A stretch of DNA of 64,000 nucleotides, from contig JAHBVF010000001.1 of NCBI GenBank assembly GCA_019637685.1, positions 124,001 to 188,000 of the forward strand, read 5' to 3'. The notes under the pieces were generated by a model. It made no database searches. It was given only the letters and a program-made list of their open reading frames with translations, and was not told where the DNA came from. Shown piece by piece: positions 9,315-18,160 of the stretch (its first letter is position 1; every line of letters begins with the position of its first letter). This DNA comes from Caldilineaceae bacterium. GTDB lineage: Bacteria; Chloroflexota; Anaerolineae; Caldilineales; Caldilineaceae. The translations under genes and the position numbers were made by a program.

Positions 9315-10487
9315 ATGTCTGAACAGCTACCGCCGTTTGCAAGCAGCAGAGCAGAAATCAAGTTGGCTGTCGAACAAAACGCTATCGATCGCGGCACTCT
9401 TTTTATGCGCGTGATCGTTTCATATGATATTGACGGAATACTTCAGGAATTAGCGCAATTGGCCCGGCAATATGACAAGGAAGAATGGCAGGAATCGGCG
9501 TTATCGTTTGGTATCAATGAGTTTGCACTCAGATTGCTGGACGAAAGCGAGCCACCGATTCCGTATGTTTATTACTTCTCCACCCCCAAATTACTGTCTG
9601 AGAATCCTCACCTGATTTTCTACTATCGCAATGTTTCAATGTTGTCCAACAAAGTTATGCGCGGGATCGGTTTGGACACAACGCGCTACGAGGCCGGCGC
9701 TACAACCCCAACACCTGCCGAATCTCTTGAATTGTCCACATATTTCAATGAAATAATCAGCGCGCTTGTGCTCGCTGGCGGTGTATCACCCCAACGACAC
9801 GTTTTGATGCTTACGGCAAACCTGGGCGACAGTCTGGGCGGAATGTCGCGTAACGAAGTAGGACGCACAGCAATGATGCGTTTACTCAATCCTCTTGTTC
9901 GTTTTCTTCACAGACAGGAACTCTTGGACTCGATCTCCTTTTCATTCAAAGGTGCGCTGGACAGCGACGAAAGTGATGACAATGCCACTGGCCGTCAAAA
10001 TGTTAAGCTTACGCGGGAGGTAGATATCGAGGGACTCCTTAGCGAATTTGAGTGCAATCGCGTGAAATATCACGAATTAGTCTTGAGCAATGGCAGCCGT
10101 CTGCTCGTTGACCGCCAATTGAAATGGGCAGATAAATTGGGTGGTACACACAAAATCGGTCCAGATTTGTATTCTGCTACTCAAATTCAAGATTTTGCCT
10201 GGGCGGCAGAAGTAAAGGGCGGCGCCGATCCGGCTGGTTCGGATGAACATTGGAAGACCGCAACGCAAGCTCTCAATCGAATCTTGAACGCCAGTCAAAT
10301 AACGGGCCGCCCGAAGCCTGCCTTGAGTTTTATAGCCACAATTTTTGTGGATCGCGTCGCACGAGAAGCCCAGAATTGGATTGATGCTGGAAAGCTTACG
10401 ACAGCCTATAATCTGACCCGAATGTTACACGATCAAGATGAAATGGAGCGCTTTTGCATTGATGTAACCAGATTCCTAAACCTGTGA
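9315..10487 (+). CDS. Type II restriction endonuclease, possibly XcyI/XmaI-like
   Basis: A 390-residue protein directly downstream of the DNA methyltransferase, with a PD-(D/E)XK nuclease signature: P283-D284, then 14 residues, then E299-V-K301-G-G. D284, E299 and K301 are the predicted metal-binding and catalytic residues. The rest lacks motifs I know by heart. My impression is of the XcyI group (CCCGGG cutters, whose partners are N4-cytosine methyltransferases), which agrees with the TSPPY motif next door; this family call is tentative. The enzyme would cut unmethylated foreign DNA while the partner protects the host. Base composition matches the methyltransferase and is AT-richer than flanking genes. 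No control (C) protein gene is seen. Confidence 0.72.
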   Translation: MSEQLPPFASSRAEIKLAVEQNAIDRGTLFMRVIVSYDIDGILQELAQLARQYDKEEWQESALSFGINEFALRLLDESEPPIPYVYYFSTPKLLSENPHLIFYYRNVSMLSNKVMRGIGLDTTRYEAGATTPTPAESLELSTYFNEIISALVLAGGVSPQRHVLMLTANLGDSLGGMSRNEVGRTAMMRLLNPLVRFLHRQELLDSISFSFKGALDSDESDDNATGRQNVKLTREVDIEGLLSEFECNRVKYHELVLSNGSRLLVDRQLKWADKLGGTHKIGPDLYSATQIQDFAWAAEVKGGADPAGSDEHWKTATQALNRILNASQITGRPKPALSFIATIFVDRVAREAQNWIDAGKLTTAYNLTRMLHDQDEMERFCIDVTRFLNL

Positions 10488-10796
10488 ATTCGTTGGGCCA
10501 TTTGCAGATGTATCTCAAGGAATACCCTATGGCCCAAAATTTCTTACCCGCCGCGTTCTGAAATTGGAACGACCCAATTGCCGCCAGGCGGCTGTGCTGG
10601 CCGATCTGACGGCGAAACTGTTGTATGCTGTGTACTACGTACTTCGTGCTGCGCGTTGTGTGGGGAGCGACGTTTGGGGCTGTCTCATCGGCAAAGGGTC
10701 GATGACGAAATTGGCTATGACAGATCGCCCGCGCCACTTCCTGCACAATCGGCAGCACAAAGTACGCACTATATTCATTCCCCAGGAGAACCCCCA
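10488..10796. other. Intergenic region between the restriction gene and the galactonate dehydratase-like gene
   Basis: About 310 bases separate the restriction endonuclease stop from the next ATG. A Shine-Dalgarno AGGAG precedes ATG 10797. A TATATT near 10771 could be a -10 element, but no good -35 pairs with it. I saw no credible small gene, structured RNA or terminal repeat here, so the right border of the transferred restriction segment is not marked. Confidence 0.4.
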
Positions 10797-11927
10797 ATGA
10801 AGATCACCAAACTGGAAACCATTCTCGTCAAACCCCGCTGGCTCTTTCTGAAAATCCACACAGACGAGGGCATCGTCGGTCTGGGCGAGCCGGTGGTGGA
10901 AGGCCGGGCGCTGACCGTCGCCACGGCCGTCGCTGAGATCGAACCCTATCTGGTGGGCAAAGACCCGACGCGGGTGATGCACCACTGGCAGGCCATCTAC
11001 AAGCACGCCTTCTACCGGGGCGGTCCGGTGCTGACCAGCGCGCTCTCCGGCGTGGAGCACGCGCTGTGGGACATCACGGGCAAGGCCCTGGGCGTGCCCG
11101 TCTACAAGCTATTCGGCGGTCCCCTGCGCGATCGCATCAAAGTCTACGCGCACGTGCGCGGCAATACAGTGGAAGAACAGATTGCCCACATCAACGCTCA
11201 AAAGGCCCAGGGCTTTCGTGCTTTCAAAACCGGCCCACGCACAGTGGACGGCCAGGGCGTCCAGCGCTTTATCGAGACGCCCGCTTTTGTGGACAGTGTG
11301 GTGGATCGTTTTGCGGCCCTGCGTGAAGGCGCGGGCAAAGATATTGACATCGCCATCGACTTCCACGGCGCCATCAGCCCGCAGATGGCCGGTATTCTCA
11401 TCAAAGCGCTGGAGCCTTTCCAGCCCATGTTCATCGAGGAGCCGGTGCAGTGCCAGAATGTGGATGTGATGGCTGAACTGGCCCGCAAGACCCACATCCC
11501 CATTGCCACAGGCGAACGGGTCTTCACCAAATGGGGTTTCCGGGAAGTGCTGGAAAAGGGCGCGGCATCCGTTCTCCAGCCTGACATCAGCCACGCTGGC
11601 GGCATCTTTGAAGGACGGCTGATCGCGGGGATGGCCGAGAGCTACTACGCGGTCGTCGCGCCCCACTGCCCGCTGGGACCCATCTCCCTGGCCGCGGGCA
11701 TTCAACTGGACGCATCGATCCCCAACTTCCTCTGCCAGGAGCAGGTGAGTCTGGGCGAGGGCTATCTGAAGAATCCCTTTGTGGTGAAGGACGGCCACGT
11801 GGACCTGCCCACCGCGCCCGGTCTGGGCATTGAACTGGACGAGGAAGCCATGGCCGACAAGATTGGCCACGATTGGCGCAACCCGGAACGCTACAACCCG
11901 GACGACGGCGCTGCAATAGATTGGTAA
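10797..11927 (+). CDS. dgoD: D-galactonate dehydratase-like enolase superfamily enzyme
   Basis: A 376-residue member of the mandelate racemase subgroup of the enolase superfamily, which abstracts the alpha proton of a sugar acid and eliminates water to give a 2-keto-3-deoxy acid. It resembles E. coli DgoD from end to end: MKIT start, RWLFLKIHTDEGIVGLGEP, FYRGGP, HALWDITGKALG and a C-terminal DWRNPE. Metal ligands are the Asp of IDFHG, the Glu of FIEEP and the Glu of ATGERV; the acid/base pair is the His of DFHG and the His of APHCPLGP. AGGAG precedes ATG 10797. Whether the substrate is galactonate or another aldonate cannot be settled by eye. A paralogue lies at 46.6 kb beside a lactonase gene. 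Confidence 0.85.
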   Translation: MKITKLETILVKPRWLFLKIHTDEGIVGLGEPVVEGRALTVATAVAEIEPYLVGKDPTRVMHHWQAIYKHAFYRGGPVLTSALSGVEHALWDITGKALGVPVYKLFGGPLRDRIKVYAHVRGNTVEEQIAHINAQKAQGFRAFKTGPRTVDGQGVQRFIETPAFVDSVVDRFAALREGAGKDIDIAIDFHGAISPQMAGILIKALEPFQPMFIEEPVQCQNVDVMAELARKTHIPIATGERVFTKWGFREVLEKGAASVLQPDISHAGGIFEGRLIAGMAESYYAVVAPHCPLGPISLAAGIQLDASIPNFLCQEQVSLGEGYLKNPFVVKDGHVDLPTAPGLGIELDEEAMADKIGHDWRNPERYNPDDGAAIDW

Positions 11928-11945
11928 GCGCCTGAATTGGCGCGG

Positions 11946-12000
11946 CAGACAGACGGCAGACGGCAGCTTGTATCGTCGTCTGCCGTCTGCCGTCTGTCTG
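11946..12000. terminator. Bidirectional stem-loop with a 21-bp perfect stem
   Basis: The arms 11946-11966 and 11980-12000 are perfectly complementary (CAGACAGACGGCAGACGGCAG and its complement) with a 13-base loop. It lies between the convergent dgoD-like and tupA genes, where a shared terminator is expected. The stem is built from GACGGCAG units, and related fragments continue to 12030, so it may also be a dispersed repeat. No long T-run follows on either strand. Confidence 0.6.
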
Positions 12001-12022
12001 TCGTTTGTCTGCCGTCTACTGT

Positions 12023-12871
12023 CTATTTGTTGCGCCAAGGCTGGGAATCGGGTACAAAGAGCGGCTGACCAAATTCCTCCACGCCAAACTGGGCGATCTT
12101 TTCCTGGGTGGGGACTGCGATCAGCCAGTCGATGAAGCGCCCGACCAGGTCCCCGTGGATTTTCTCACTTTTGGCCGGGTTGACAGCGATGACGCCGTAG
12201 GGGTTGAAAAGGATCGGATCGCTTTCGGTCAGAATCACCAATTCTGTGCCTTCCAGCGTGCGTGCCAGATAAGTGGCCCGATCGCTCAGCGTATAAGCCT
12301 GCTGCTCGTCAGCCATTGTCAGCACCGCGCCCATCCCCTGCCCGGCAGCGATATACCAGTCGCCCGTCGGTTCGATCCCCGCGGTCTGCCAGATGGCCTT
12401 CTCCTTGCTATGGGTTCCCGAATCGTCCCCCCGGGAGACAAAGGGCGCGCCGGTCTCGGCGATGCGGGCAAAGGCCGCGGCCGCGTCTGTGCCGCCGCGG
12501 ATCCCCGCGGGGTCTGCGGCTGGTCCCACAATCACAAAATCGTTGTACATCACATCTTCCCGACGCACGCCGTGGCCCGCGTCCATAAACGCATCCTCCT
12601 GCGCGCGCGCGTGGACGAGCAGCACATCCGCGTTGCCGTCCTCGCCCAACTTCAACGCCTGGCCCGTGCCCACGGCCACCACATCCACAGCGACGCGGTT
12701 CTGCTTCTCAAAATCGGGCAGCAGAACGTCCAGCAGCCCCGAATCCCGGGTACTGGTCGTCGTCGCCAGGAGTAGCCGAGGACTATTTACCTGGGGCGGG
12801 GGCGGCGCGGCACAGCCCGCCAAGAGAAAGACGACAAAGAGAGCAATCAGTAGCTTTTTCATGGGAAACAT
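12023..12871 (-). CDS. tupA: Tungstate/molybdate ABC transporter, substrate-binding lipoprotein
   Basis: A 282-residue extracellular binding protein that captures tungstate (or molybdate) for the TupBC transporter. The N-terminus has KK, a hydrophobic core and a lipobox (LLAGC), so it is a lipoprotein. After it comes LLLATTTSTRDSGLLD, the TTTS signature typical of TupA/WtpA-like proteins whose Ser/Thr residues bind the oxyanion. Further family marks are VGTGQAL, GDADVLL-like NADVLLVHA, MYNDFVIVGP and RGDDSGTH. Start taken as ATG 12871 with AAGGA close upstream; ATG 12862 would begin MKKLL and is also plausible. It is the last gene of a leftward run moeA-PBP, tupB, tupC, tupA with a 30-base gap before it. 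Tungstate rather than molybdate preference is inferred from family resemblance. Confidence 0.9.
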   Translation of the reverse strand: MFPMKKLLIALFVVFLLAGCAAPPPPQVNSPRLLLATTTSTRDSGLLDVLLPDFEKQNRVAVDVVAVGTGQALKLGEDGNADVLLVHARAQEDAFMDAGHGVRREDVMYNDFVIVGPAADPAGIRGGTDAAAAFARIAETGAPFVSRGDDSGTHSKEKAIWQTAGIEPTGDWYIAAGQGMGAVLTMADEQQAYTLSDRATYLARTLEGTELVILTESDPILFNPYGVIAVNPAKSEKIHGDLVGRFIDWLIAVPTQEKIAQFGVEEFGQPLFVPDSQPWRNK

Positions 12872-12901
12872 CTATTCCTTTGAAATGATTGAAACTGGGG
12901 G

Positions 12902-13633
12902 TTAGTAGATCATCTCGCCCCGCACAAACGCGGCTGTGCGGGGGTCTTGGGGATTTTCAAAAAAGGTCTCTGTATCGGCTACCTCCACCAATTGTCCATC
13001 CAACAGCAGCGCCACCCGCTGGCCCATCCGTCGGGCCTGAAAGGTATTGTGGGTGACAAAAATGACGGTCGTGCCCTGCTCCCGGTTCAGCCGGGCCACA
13101 ATCCGCTCCATCAGCGCCACATTGGCCGGGTCCAGATTGGCCGTGGGTTCGTCCAGCAGCAGCACATCCGGGCGCAGAACCAGGGCGCGGGCCAGGGCCA
13201 CCCGCTGTGCCTCGCCGCCGGAAAGAGACCGGGCGGCTTCCCCGGCCAGGTGGGACAGCCCCACCTCCTCCAAAATCGAGCGGACCGCGGCACTGTTGGC
13301 CCGCTCTCCTCGCAGGGCCAGGCCAAAGGCTACATTGGCGGCCACCGAGCGTTTGAGCAGCACTGGCCGCTGAAAGACCGTTGTGATGCGGCGCAACACG
13401 GCCAGGGGCGCGGCGTCCCCTCCTGCAACCGGCTTGCCATCAAAACAAATCTCGCCGCTCGTCGTCGGTTCCAGAAAGTTGAGCAGGCGCAGGAGCGTGC
13501 TTTTGCCCGCGCCGCTAGGCCCCACCACCGCCAGAATCTCGCCACGGCGAATCGCCAGATCGTCCACCGCGAGGACAGTGCGCTGGCCGTAGCGTCGGGT
13601 GGCGCGGTGCAGGGTGTAGAGAAAGTCGTTCAT
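12902..13633 (-). CDS. tupC: Tungstate/molybdate ABC transporter, ATP-binding protein
   Basis: A 243-residue ABC ATPase that powers the tungstate importer from the cytoplasmic face. Walker A is GPSGAGKST (near 38-46), the ABC signature is LSGGEAQRVALARAL, Walker B is VLLLDEPTANLDP and the switch His follows in FVTHN. It lacks the C-terminal TOBE/regulatory extension seen in ModC, as is usual for TupC. Its ATG overlaps the stop of tupB (ATGA at 13630-13633), indicating translational coupling. The neighbours (permease, binding protein, MoeA) define its substrate class. Confidence 0.9.
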   Translation of the reverse strand: MNDFLYTLHRATRRYGQRTVLAVDDLAIRRGEILAVVGPSGAGKSTLLRLLNFLEPTTSGEICFDGKPVAGGDAAPLAVLRRITTVFQRPVLLKRSVAANVAFGLALRGERANSAAVRSILEEVGLSHLAGEAARSLSGGEAQRVALARALVLRPDVLLLDEPTANLDPANVALMERIVARLNREQGTTVIFVTHNTFQARRMGQRVALLLDGQLVEVADTETFFENPQDPRTAAFVRGEMIY

Positions 13634-14298
13634 GCGTCGAAGGAGCGTCCCTGCAAACGCACAATCGCAAAGTTGGCAGCAAAGGCCAGCCCCAGCAGCA
13701 CCAGACTCAGGGCAATGGCCAGCGTGAAGTTGCCTTTGCCAGTCTCCAGCACAATCGCAGTCGTCAGCACGCGGGTGCGTCCTTCGATATTGCCGCCCAC
13801 AATCATCACCGCGCCCACCTCTGAAATGATGCCGCCAAAGCCCGCCACCACCGCGGCAATCACACCTCCCTTTGCTTCTTCCAGCACCGCCAGCGTCGCC
13901 TGGCGGTTGGACGCGCCCAGCGCCCGCACCTGCACGCGCAGGGCCGGGTCCACGCCGGCAACTGCCGCCATTGTAAAGCCCGCCACCAGTGGGAAAGCCA
14001 GAATTATCTGGGCCAATATCATTGCCTGGGGCGTAAAAAGCGCGGGGACAAACGGGAGGGAATGGCTGCCCAACAGCCCATTGCGGGAAAGCAGCAGATA
14101 GACGAAAAGGCCGATCACAACCGGCGGGAAGGCCATCCCGGTGTAGATCAGCGCCACGACCAGCCGCCGCCCTGGGAAGCGACGCAACCCCAGGAGCAGG
14201 CCCGCGGGAATGCCAAGCAGGACACTGATCAGAAGCGCAAAGCCGGAGACACGCAGGGAGAGCAGAACAATTTCAAGCAGGGCTGCATCCACATTCAC
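13630..14298 (-). CDS. tupB: Tungstate/molybdate ABC transporter, permease
   Basis: A 222-residue integral membrane permease of the binding-protein-dependent type. At least five hydrophobic segments are visible, and the EAA-loop region reads QVRALGASNRQATLAVLEEAKGGVIAAVVAGFGGIISEVGAVMIVG-like in order, with the conserved Gly-containing turn that docks on the ATPase. The GxxxSEVGAVMIVGGNIEG segment is characteristic of TupB. Its start overlaps the stop of moeA-PBP by four bases and its stop overlaps tupC, so all are co-translated. The pore would carry tungstate or molybdate inward. Confidence 0.9.
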   Translation of the reverse strand: MNVDAALLEIVLLSLRVSGFALLISVLLGIPAGLLLGLRRFPGRRLVVALIYTGMAFPPVVIGLFVYLLLSRNGLLGSHSLPFVPALFTPQAMILAQIILAFPLVAGFTMAAVAGVDPALRVQVRALGASNRQATLAVLEEAKGGVIAAVVAGFGGIISEVGAVMIVGGNIEGRTRVLTTAIVLETGKGNFTLAIALSLVLLGLAFAANFAIVRLQGRSFDA

Positions 14299-16268
14299 AG
14301 TTCTGCCAATACCTCGCCCATCTGCTCTGTGCCATAGCCGCCCAATGCCTGCACCGCGGCCACAAACCCTGCATCCTGCCCTTGCACCAGTGCCAGCAGG
14401 GGCGCCAGCAGTTCGCTTTCGTAGTGTTCCACCGGAATCACCAGATCGTAGCGCTCGTCGAAGAGGGGCACAAAGTCCAGCTCCAGAGCGCGGGCCGCGG
14501 CCAGAATGCCCAGGCCCACATCCGCCGCGCCGCTTTTAACCGCCGCTGCTACGGCCAGATGGGTGTATTCCTGGCGTTCATAGCCGCTGATCTGGCGGGG
14601 ATTCAGCCCCTTCTGCGCCAGCGCGTAGTCAAGCAGCACGCGGGTTCCCGCGCCCCGCTGCCGGTTGACAAAAGCCACGTCCTCCCGCAGCAGATGGTCA
14701 AGCGAATGAATGCCCTTGGGATTGCCTTTGGGGAGTATCAATCCCTGGCTGCGATTGACAAAGCCCAGCAGCACTACCCGCACGCGGTGGGGGGTGAGCA
14801 AACGGCGAATGGTGTCAATGTTGTACTCCCCGCTCGCCTCATCCAGCAGATGGGAACCGGCCAGATGGGCCTCGCCCCGTTGCAGGGCCAGCAGACCGCT
14901 CAGGCTGCCCACGTGGGCGGAGGAGAGAGACCGCCGGGGCTGGCCCTGGCGCAGACGGTCGGCCAGCAGATCGAGGGTCAGATCGTGGCTGCCGATGACG
15001 ACAATTGTGCTGTCGATGGCCGAAAGGGGGCGCATCAACTCCACCCGCACCTGTGACCCCGCGTCGTGGCCTTCGGAAAAGCGGGGAATCTGCACGATCC
15101 CATCGGCCTTGACCAGGGACATCAGCACCCCCGCGCCCCCGGCCAGGGGTGTCGCCACCAGCCGTCCGCCCACCTTTCCCAGCGTCACCCGCAGGAAGTG
15201 ATCTTCGCCCAGGGGGGAGAGGGTCTTGCGGGTCAGCGTCGCCTGCACTGTCGGTTTGTCCGGCATTTCCAGCCCCTGCCAGCGGTAGAGCAGGGGCTTC
15301 ACCAGCAGGTCGAAGGTCATGGCCGCGGAGACGGGATAGCCGGGGATGCCCACCAGCGCCTTCCCCTGGCCCGCCTGGCTCTGGGCCACGCCCAGCACAA
15401 CCGGGTGGCCGGGGCGGATGGCGATGCCGTGGACGCGCAGTTGGCCCAGTTCCTGCACAATCGCGGCGGTGTAGTCCTCGGAGCCAGCCGAGGAACCCGC
15501 GTTGATGGCGACCAGATCGTGGCTTTCCAGGGCCGCGGCCACTGTATCCCGGATGGCCGGGTAATTGTCCCGCACAATGGGCAGCCGGGTGACAATACAG
15601 CCCGCTTCCTCGGCCTGCGCGCCCAGCATCAGCGTGTTGTATTCGATAATGTCCCCCGGCTTCAGTTCGCTGCCGATTGTCACCAGTTCGCTGCCCGTGG
15701 GCAGAATCGCTACCCGCGGCCGTCGGTAGACTGTGACTTCGCGGTGACCGCTGCCCGCGATCGCGCCTAAATCTTGTGGGCGCAGCCGGTGGTTGGCGGG
15801 CAACACCAGTTCCGACGCCACCACATCCTCCCCCATGGGGCGCACGTACGTCCAGGGCGCGGAGGATGCGAGGATTTCGATGTATTCCGCTCCGTCACGG
15901 GTCACGGGCTGGGTCTGCTCGATCATCACCACCGCGTTCATCCCGGATGGCAGGGGATCGCCCGTGTCCACGGCAATCGCCTGTTCGTCCAGGCGCAGGA
16001 GAAGGGGCGAAGTCTCCGTCGCGCCCCGGGTATCTTCGCTGCGCACTGCAAAGCCGTCCATCGCGGCCGCGTGGTAGTGGGGGGAGGAGATGCGCGCCCA
16101 GACCGGCTCGGCGGTCACCCGACCCAGGGCGTCGGCCAAAGGGATTGTCTCTTTGCCCAGCGGCGCGAGCATTCCGGCCGCGGCGAGAGCGGTCTGCCAA
16201 TCGGCAATCGCTTCGTCCAGGGGCACGTCGTGGAGATAGATGTTGCGGGTGGGAAGATGTTCAGTCAT
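14295..16268 (-). CDS. moeA: MoeA fused to a periplasmic-binding-like (PBP) domain
   Basis: A 657-residue two-domain protein. Residues 1 to about 410 are MoeA, which uses adenylylated molybdopterin and inserts molybdate (or tungstate) into the cofactor; visible MoeA motifs are SPHYHAAAMDGFAV, VDTGDPLPSGMNAVV, ILPTGSELV and INAGSSAGSEDY. Residues from about 430 on form a PBP-like domain (VVIGSHDLTLDLLADRL, RQRGAGTRVLLDY, DVGLGILAAARAL) of the kind found fused to MoeA or ModE-like proteins (PF12727). In such fusions the second domain may sense or hold the oxyanion or a pterin. The gene leads the tup operon and overlaps tupB by four bases. A second, unfused MoeA at 19.0 kb suggests the two serve different metals or enzymes; that is inference. 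Confidence 0.9.
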   Translation of the reverse strand: MTEHLPTRNIYLHDVPLDEAIADWQTALAAAGMLAPLGKETIPLADALGRVTAEPVWARISSPHYHAAAMDGFAVRSEDTRGATETSPLLLRLDEQAIAVDTGDPLPSGMNAVVMIEQTQPVTRDGAEYIEILASSAPWTYVRPMGEDVVASELVLPANHRLRPQDLGAIAGSGHREVTVYRRPRVAILPTGSELVTIGSELKPGDIIEYNTLMLGAQAEEAGCIVTRLPIVRDNYPAIRDTVAAALESHDLVAINAGSSAGSEDYTAAIVQELGQLRVHGIAIRPGHPVVLGVAQSQAGQGKALVGIPGYPVSAAMTFDLLVKPLLYRWQGLEMPDKPTVQATLTRKTLSPLGEDHFLRVTLGKVGGRLVATPLAGGAGVLMSLVKADGIVQIPRFSEGHDAGSQVRVELMRPLSAIDSTIVVIGSHDLTLDLLADRLRQGQPRRSLSSAHVGSLSGLLALQRGEAHLAGSHLLDEASGEYNIDTIRRLLTPHRVRVVLLGFVNRSQGLILPKGNPKGIHSLDHLLREDVAFVNRQRGAGTRVLLDYALAQKGLNPRQISGYERQEYTHLAVAAAVKSGAADVGLGILAAARALELDFVPLFDERYDLVIPVEHYESELLAPLLALVQGQDAGFVAAVQALGGYGTEQMGEVLAEL

Positions 16269-16340
16269 TATTGGCTACAAATCTTATGCGTAAAAAGAGC
16301 GGCATGTCCATTGACGAAATCTGCAAAGTCAAGTATTGTA

Positions 16341-16570
16341 ATTGGACTTTGGACAAAAATGGACGTTTCAAGTCGTATAAAACGCTGTGCTACCAGAGAG
16401 AGACTTGGCAATCAAAGAACGGCAGGGGAATTAACTGGCAGTTTGAATGGATCCGAGTTTCGACCCAAACTCCGAGTTAATTCGCTTCTCACGTCTGTTC
16501 TGCACTCTCTACCTCTGGTAGAACCATCCATTATTTGATTCCTGATGCCCGATTTTGTCCAAAGTCCAAT
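16341..16570. mobile_element. 230-bp MITE-like foldback element with perfect ends and target duplication
   Basis: The ends are perfect 18-bp inverted repeats: ATTGGACTTTGGACAAAA at 16341-16358 and its complement at 16553-16570. The flanks carry an identical 4-bp direct repeat TGTA (16337-16340 and 16571-16574), the expected target-site duplication. The interior is itself an imperfect inverted repeat: CTACCAGAG pairs with CTCTGGTAG and GAATTAACT with AGTTAATTC. There is no coding sequence. The ends match those of the adjacent IS except for one base in the first 16, so that IS family probably mobilised it. Confidence 0.85.
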
Positions 16571-16608
16571 TGTAAGGATGCCAGGAACAATAGATGAAAC
16601 CGGTAGTG

Positions 16609-18160
16609 ATTGGACTTTTGACAACGAGAAAAACGACTCAACTATCGTTGAGTGAAAAGAAGAATCTGTACAAAGTGAGCCAGGAGCCAAAATCAGGCCG
16701 TTGTGGGCGGCTTTGGTCCTTTGACGATTACTTTTATGTGTCGCTTGGGCAATCAAGTTCTGACGCCGACTCATGAATAACCTCGGTGTTTGGGAGGTTG
16801 TGCCGGTGTCCCCAACTGGCGAATAATTCGGGCAAAGTCCCCCGCACCAGAGTCGGGGAGATAAGTCGTTTCATCACAGGCAGGCTGTCTCAAGGACGAG
16901 GGAGGGCTTCGGCCAGATGACGAGCCATCCTAAAGTTGTGCATAGGCAACGTGAACCAAAGTTGCCACCAGTGCTCCCTCCCGCTCGACATCAGGTGTTT
17001 GAAAAGCAATCAGACAGAGTTTCTTGCTTGCCGGCGAAATGTTCCAGGTTGAAGCGATTTGGGTCATAGCCTGGTAGATGTGGAGGCGTCGTCTGTGACG
17101 TTGGTCCCCCCATGACCAGTAGCCAAGGAAGGCTTGCAAGCCTGATTGCCTTCTGCGTCATAGCGCACAACCTGGACCAGTGAAAGGATGCTCATGCATG
17201 GGCAGCTGTTGGGCCAGCCGCTTCTTCTGCATGGTTATTATTGTGCCATAGCCTGGATTTCAACTGGTAACGCTTGCCCCGACGACTGCTCTGTTAGGTT
17301 TGGGTTTCGTCTGAAGCTGTCCAACTCTTCCGGGTCAGAGAGGAGAACTTCTTGTCCCATACCAGTTGGATGCCCTTTGCCTGGACTGGAGGCTTCTGTC
17401 TCTGCCGGTCGATGGCTGATGCGGTGGAATGTTCGGTTGCTGCGCACACGTGCTGGCAGGGACCAGGTTGGAGAACCGGGCGATGACGATGCCAGCTGGC
17501 TTGTTGCAATCTCAGGCCGCCCACTTCCACAGTCAGGTTGCGCCCAAAGGGAAAAACCGCCATCCTCCAACAGCGAGTCGATTTGCTCTGCCTCACCATC
17601 TCTTTGTCGTCCTCTACTGTGCACTGCCGAGAGAAGGGCACAACCCAACTGGGGTCAAACTGGCTTCTTCTTCCAGTCCCACAGCCACCGTTGAGTATTG
17701 ATGGCCGATGGTCACCGGCAGTTTCCCTTTCACCACTTCTCTGGCTGATAGACCATTCCCCCGGTCCTCCCAGCGCGTCTGGGCGTAAGGACGAGGGCTG
17801 GTGTCACATCCACCATCAGCAGCCAGAACGCCTCTGTCGGGGACGTGGCAGATAGGAAAATCGTCCGGTTCCGCCAGCCAATTCTCCGGTAGATTCGTCG
17901 TCGATTGGCCTGGAATAGCTCGAATAGCCCGTTTGGAAAGCCGGGGATAGGCTATATTCCACCACTGATTTCGCATCGGGCGTACTACATGGCGTCCAAC
18001 AGTTCCATGACTGTATCTGCCTGATTGTCGAGCTTCTGGTACACCCACCGGTTCACCAGAATCCGCGCCCGTTTGATATCCATGCACTTTTCTGGCGCAG
18101 TTTTCCTTTTCGTCAACTATTCCCTTGTCTCGTTTGTGTTCCCTTTGTCAAAAGTCCAAT
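16609..18160 (-). mobile_element. Decayed insertion sequence, IS701-like, 1.55 kb
   Basis: Perfect 16-bp terminal inverted repeats ATTGGACTTTTGACAA (16609-16624) and its complement (18145-18160) bound a 1552-bp element. The direct repeat AGTG flanks it (16605-16608 and 18161-18164). The interior encodes a broken transposase on the minus strand. Size, 4-bp duplication and transposase motifs fit the IS701-like group. It lies 46 bases upstream of the xisI-fusion gene and 38 bases from the MITE that has nearly the same ends. Confidence 0.85.
16930..18083 (-). pseudogene. Transposase remnant, DDE type, broken by frameshifts and stops
   Basis: Pieces of one transposase can be read on the minus strand in changing frames. 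Near 18083-17990 comes an N-terminal MDIKRARILVNRWVYQKL with a stop soon after. Around 17710-17640 is KLPVTIGHQYSTVAVG, like the family's PITIGHGYSTLA segment. Around 17440-17330 is RVRSNRTFHRISHRP followed by a PGKGHPTGMGQ piece, like the RNRVFYR...GRPRKHG region. At 17000-16930 the C-terminus reads FQTPDVEREGALVATLVH-AYAQL, matching the typical YQTPDVEREEAWW..LVHLAYVQLW ending. At least three frame changes are needed, so no functional enzyme can be made. The comparison is from memory of the family, not from an alignment. Confidence 0.8.

Noticed and set aside
11946-12030. Tandem repeat gene or minisatellite made of GACGGCAG units
   Set aside because: The units are arranged as two complementary arms between convergent genes, which is better explained as a terminator stem.
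16269-16340. Moco/tungsten-cofactor riboswitch upstream of the moeA-tup operon
   Set aside because: The 72 bases between the start and the MITE show no element with the expected size or stems, and the MITE occupies the space further upstream.
17238-18087. Separate small genes within the IS
   Set aside because: The pieces read together as one transposase in shifting frames and lie between matched terminal repeats, so they are treated as one pseudogene.
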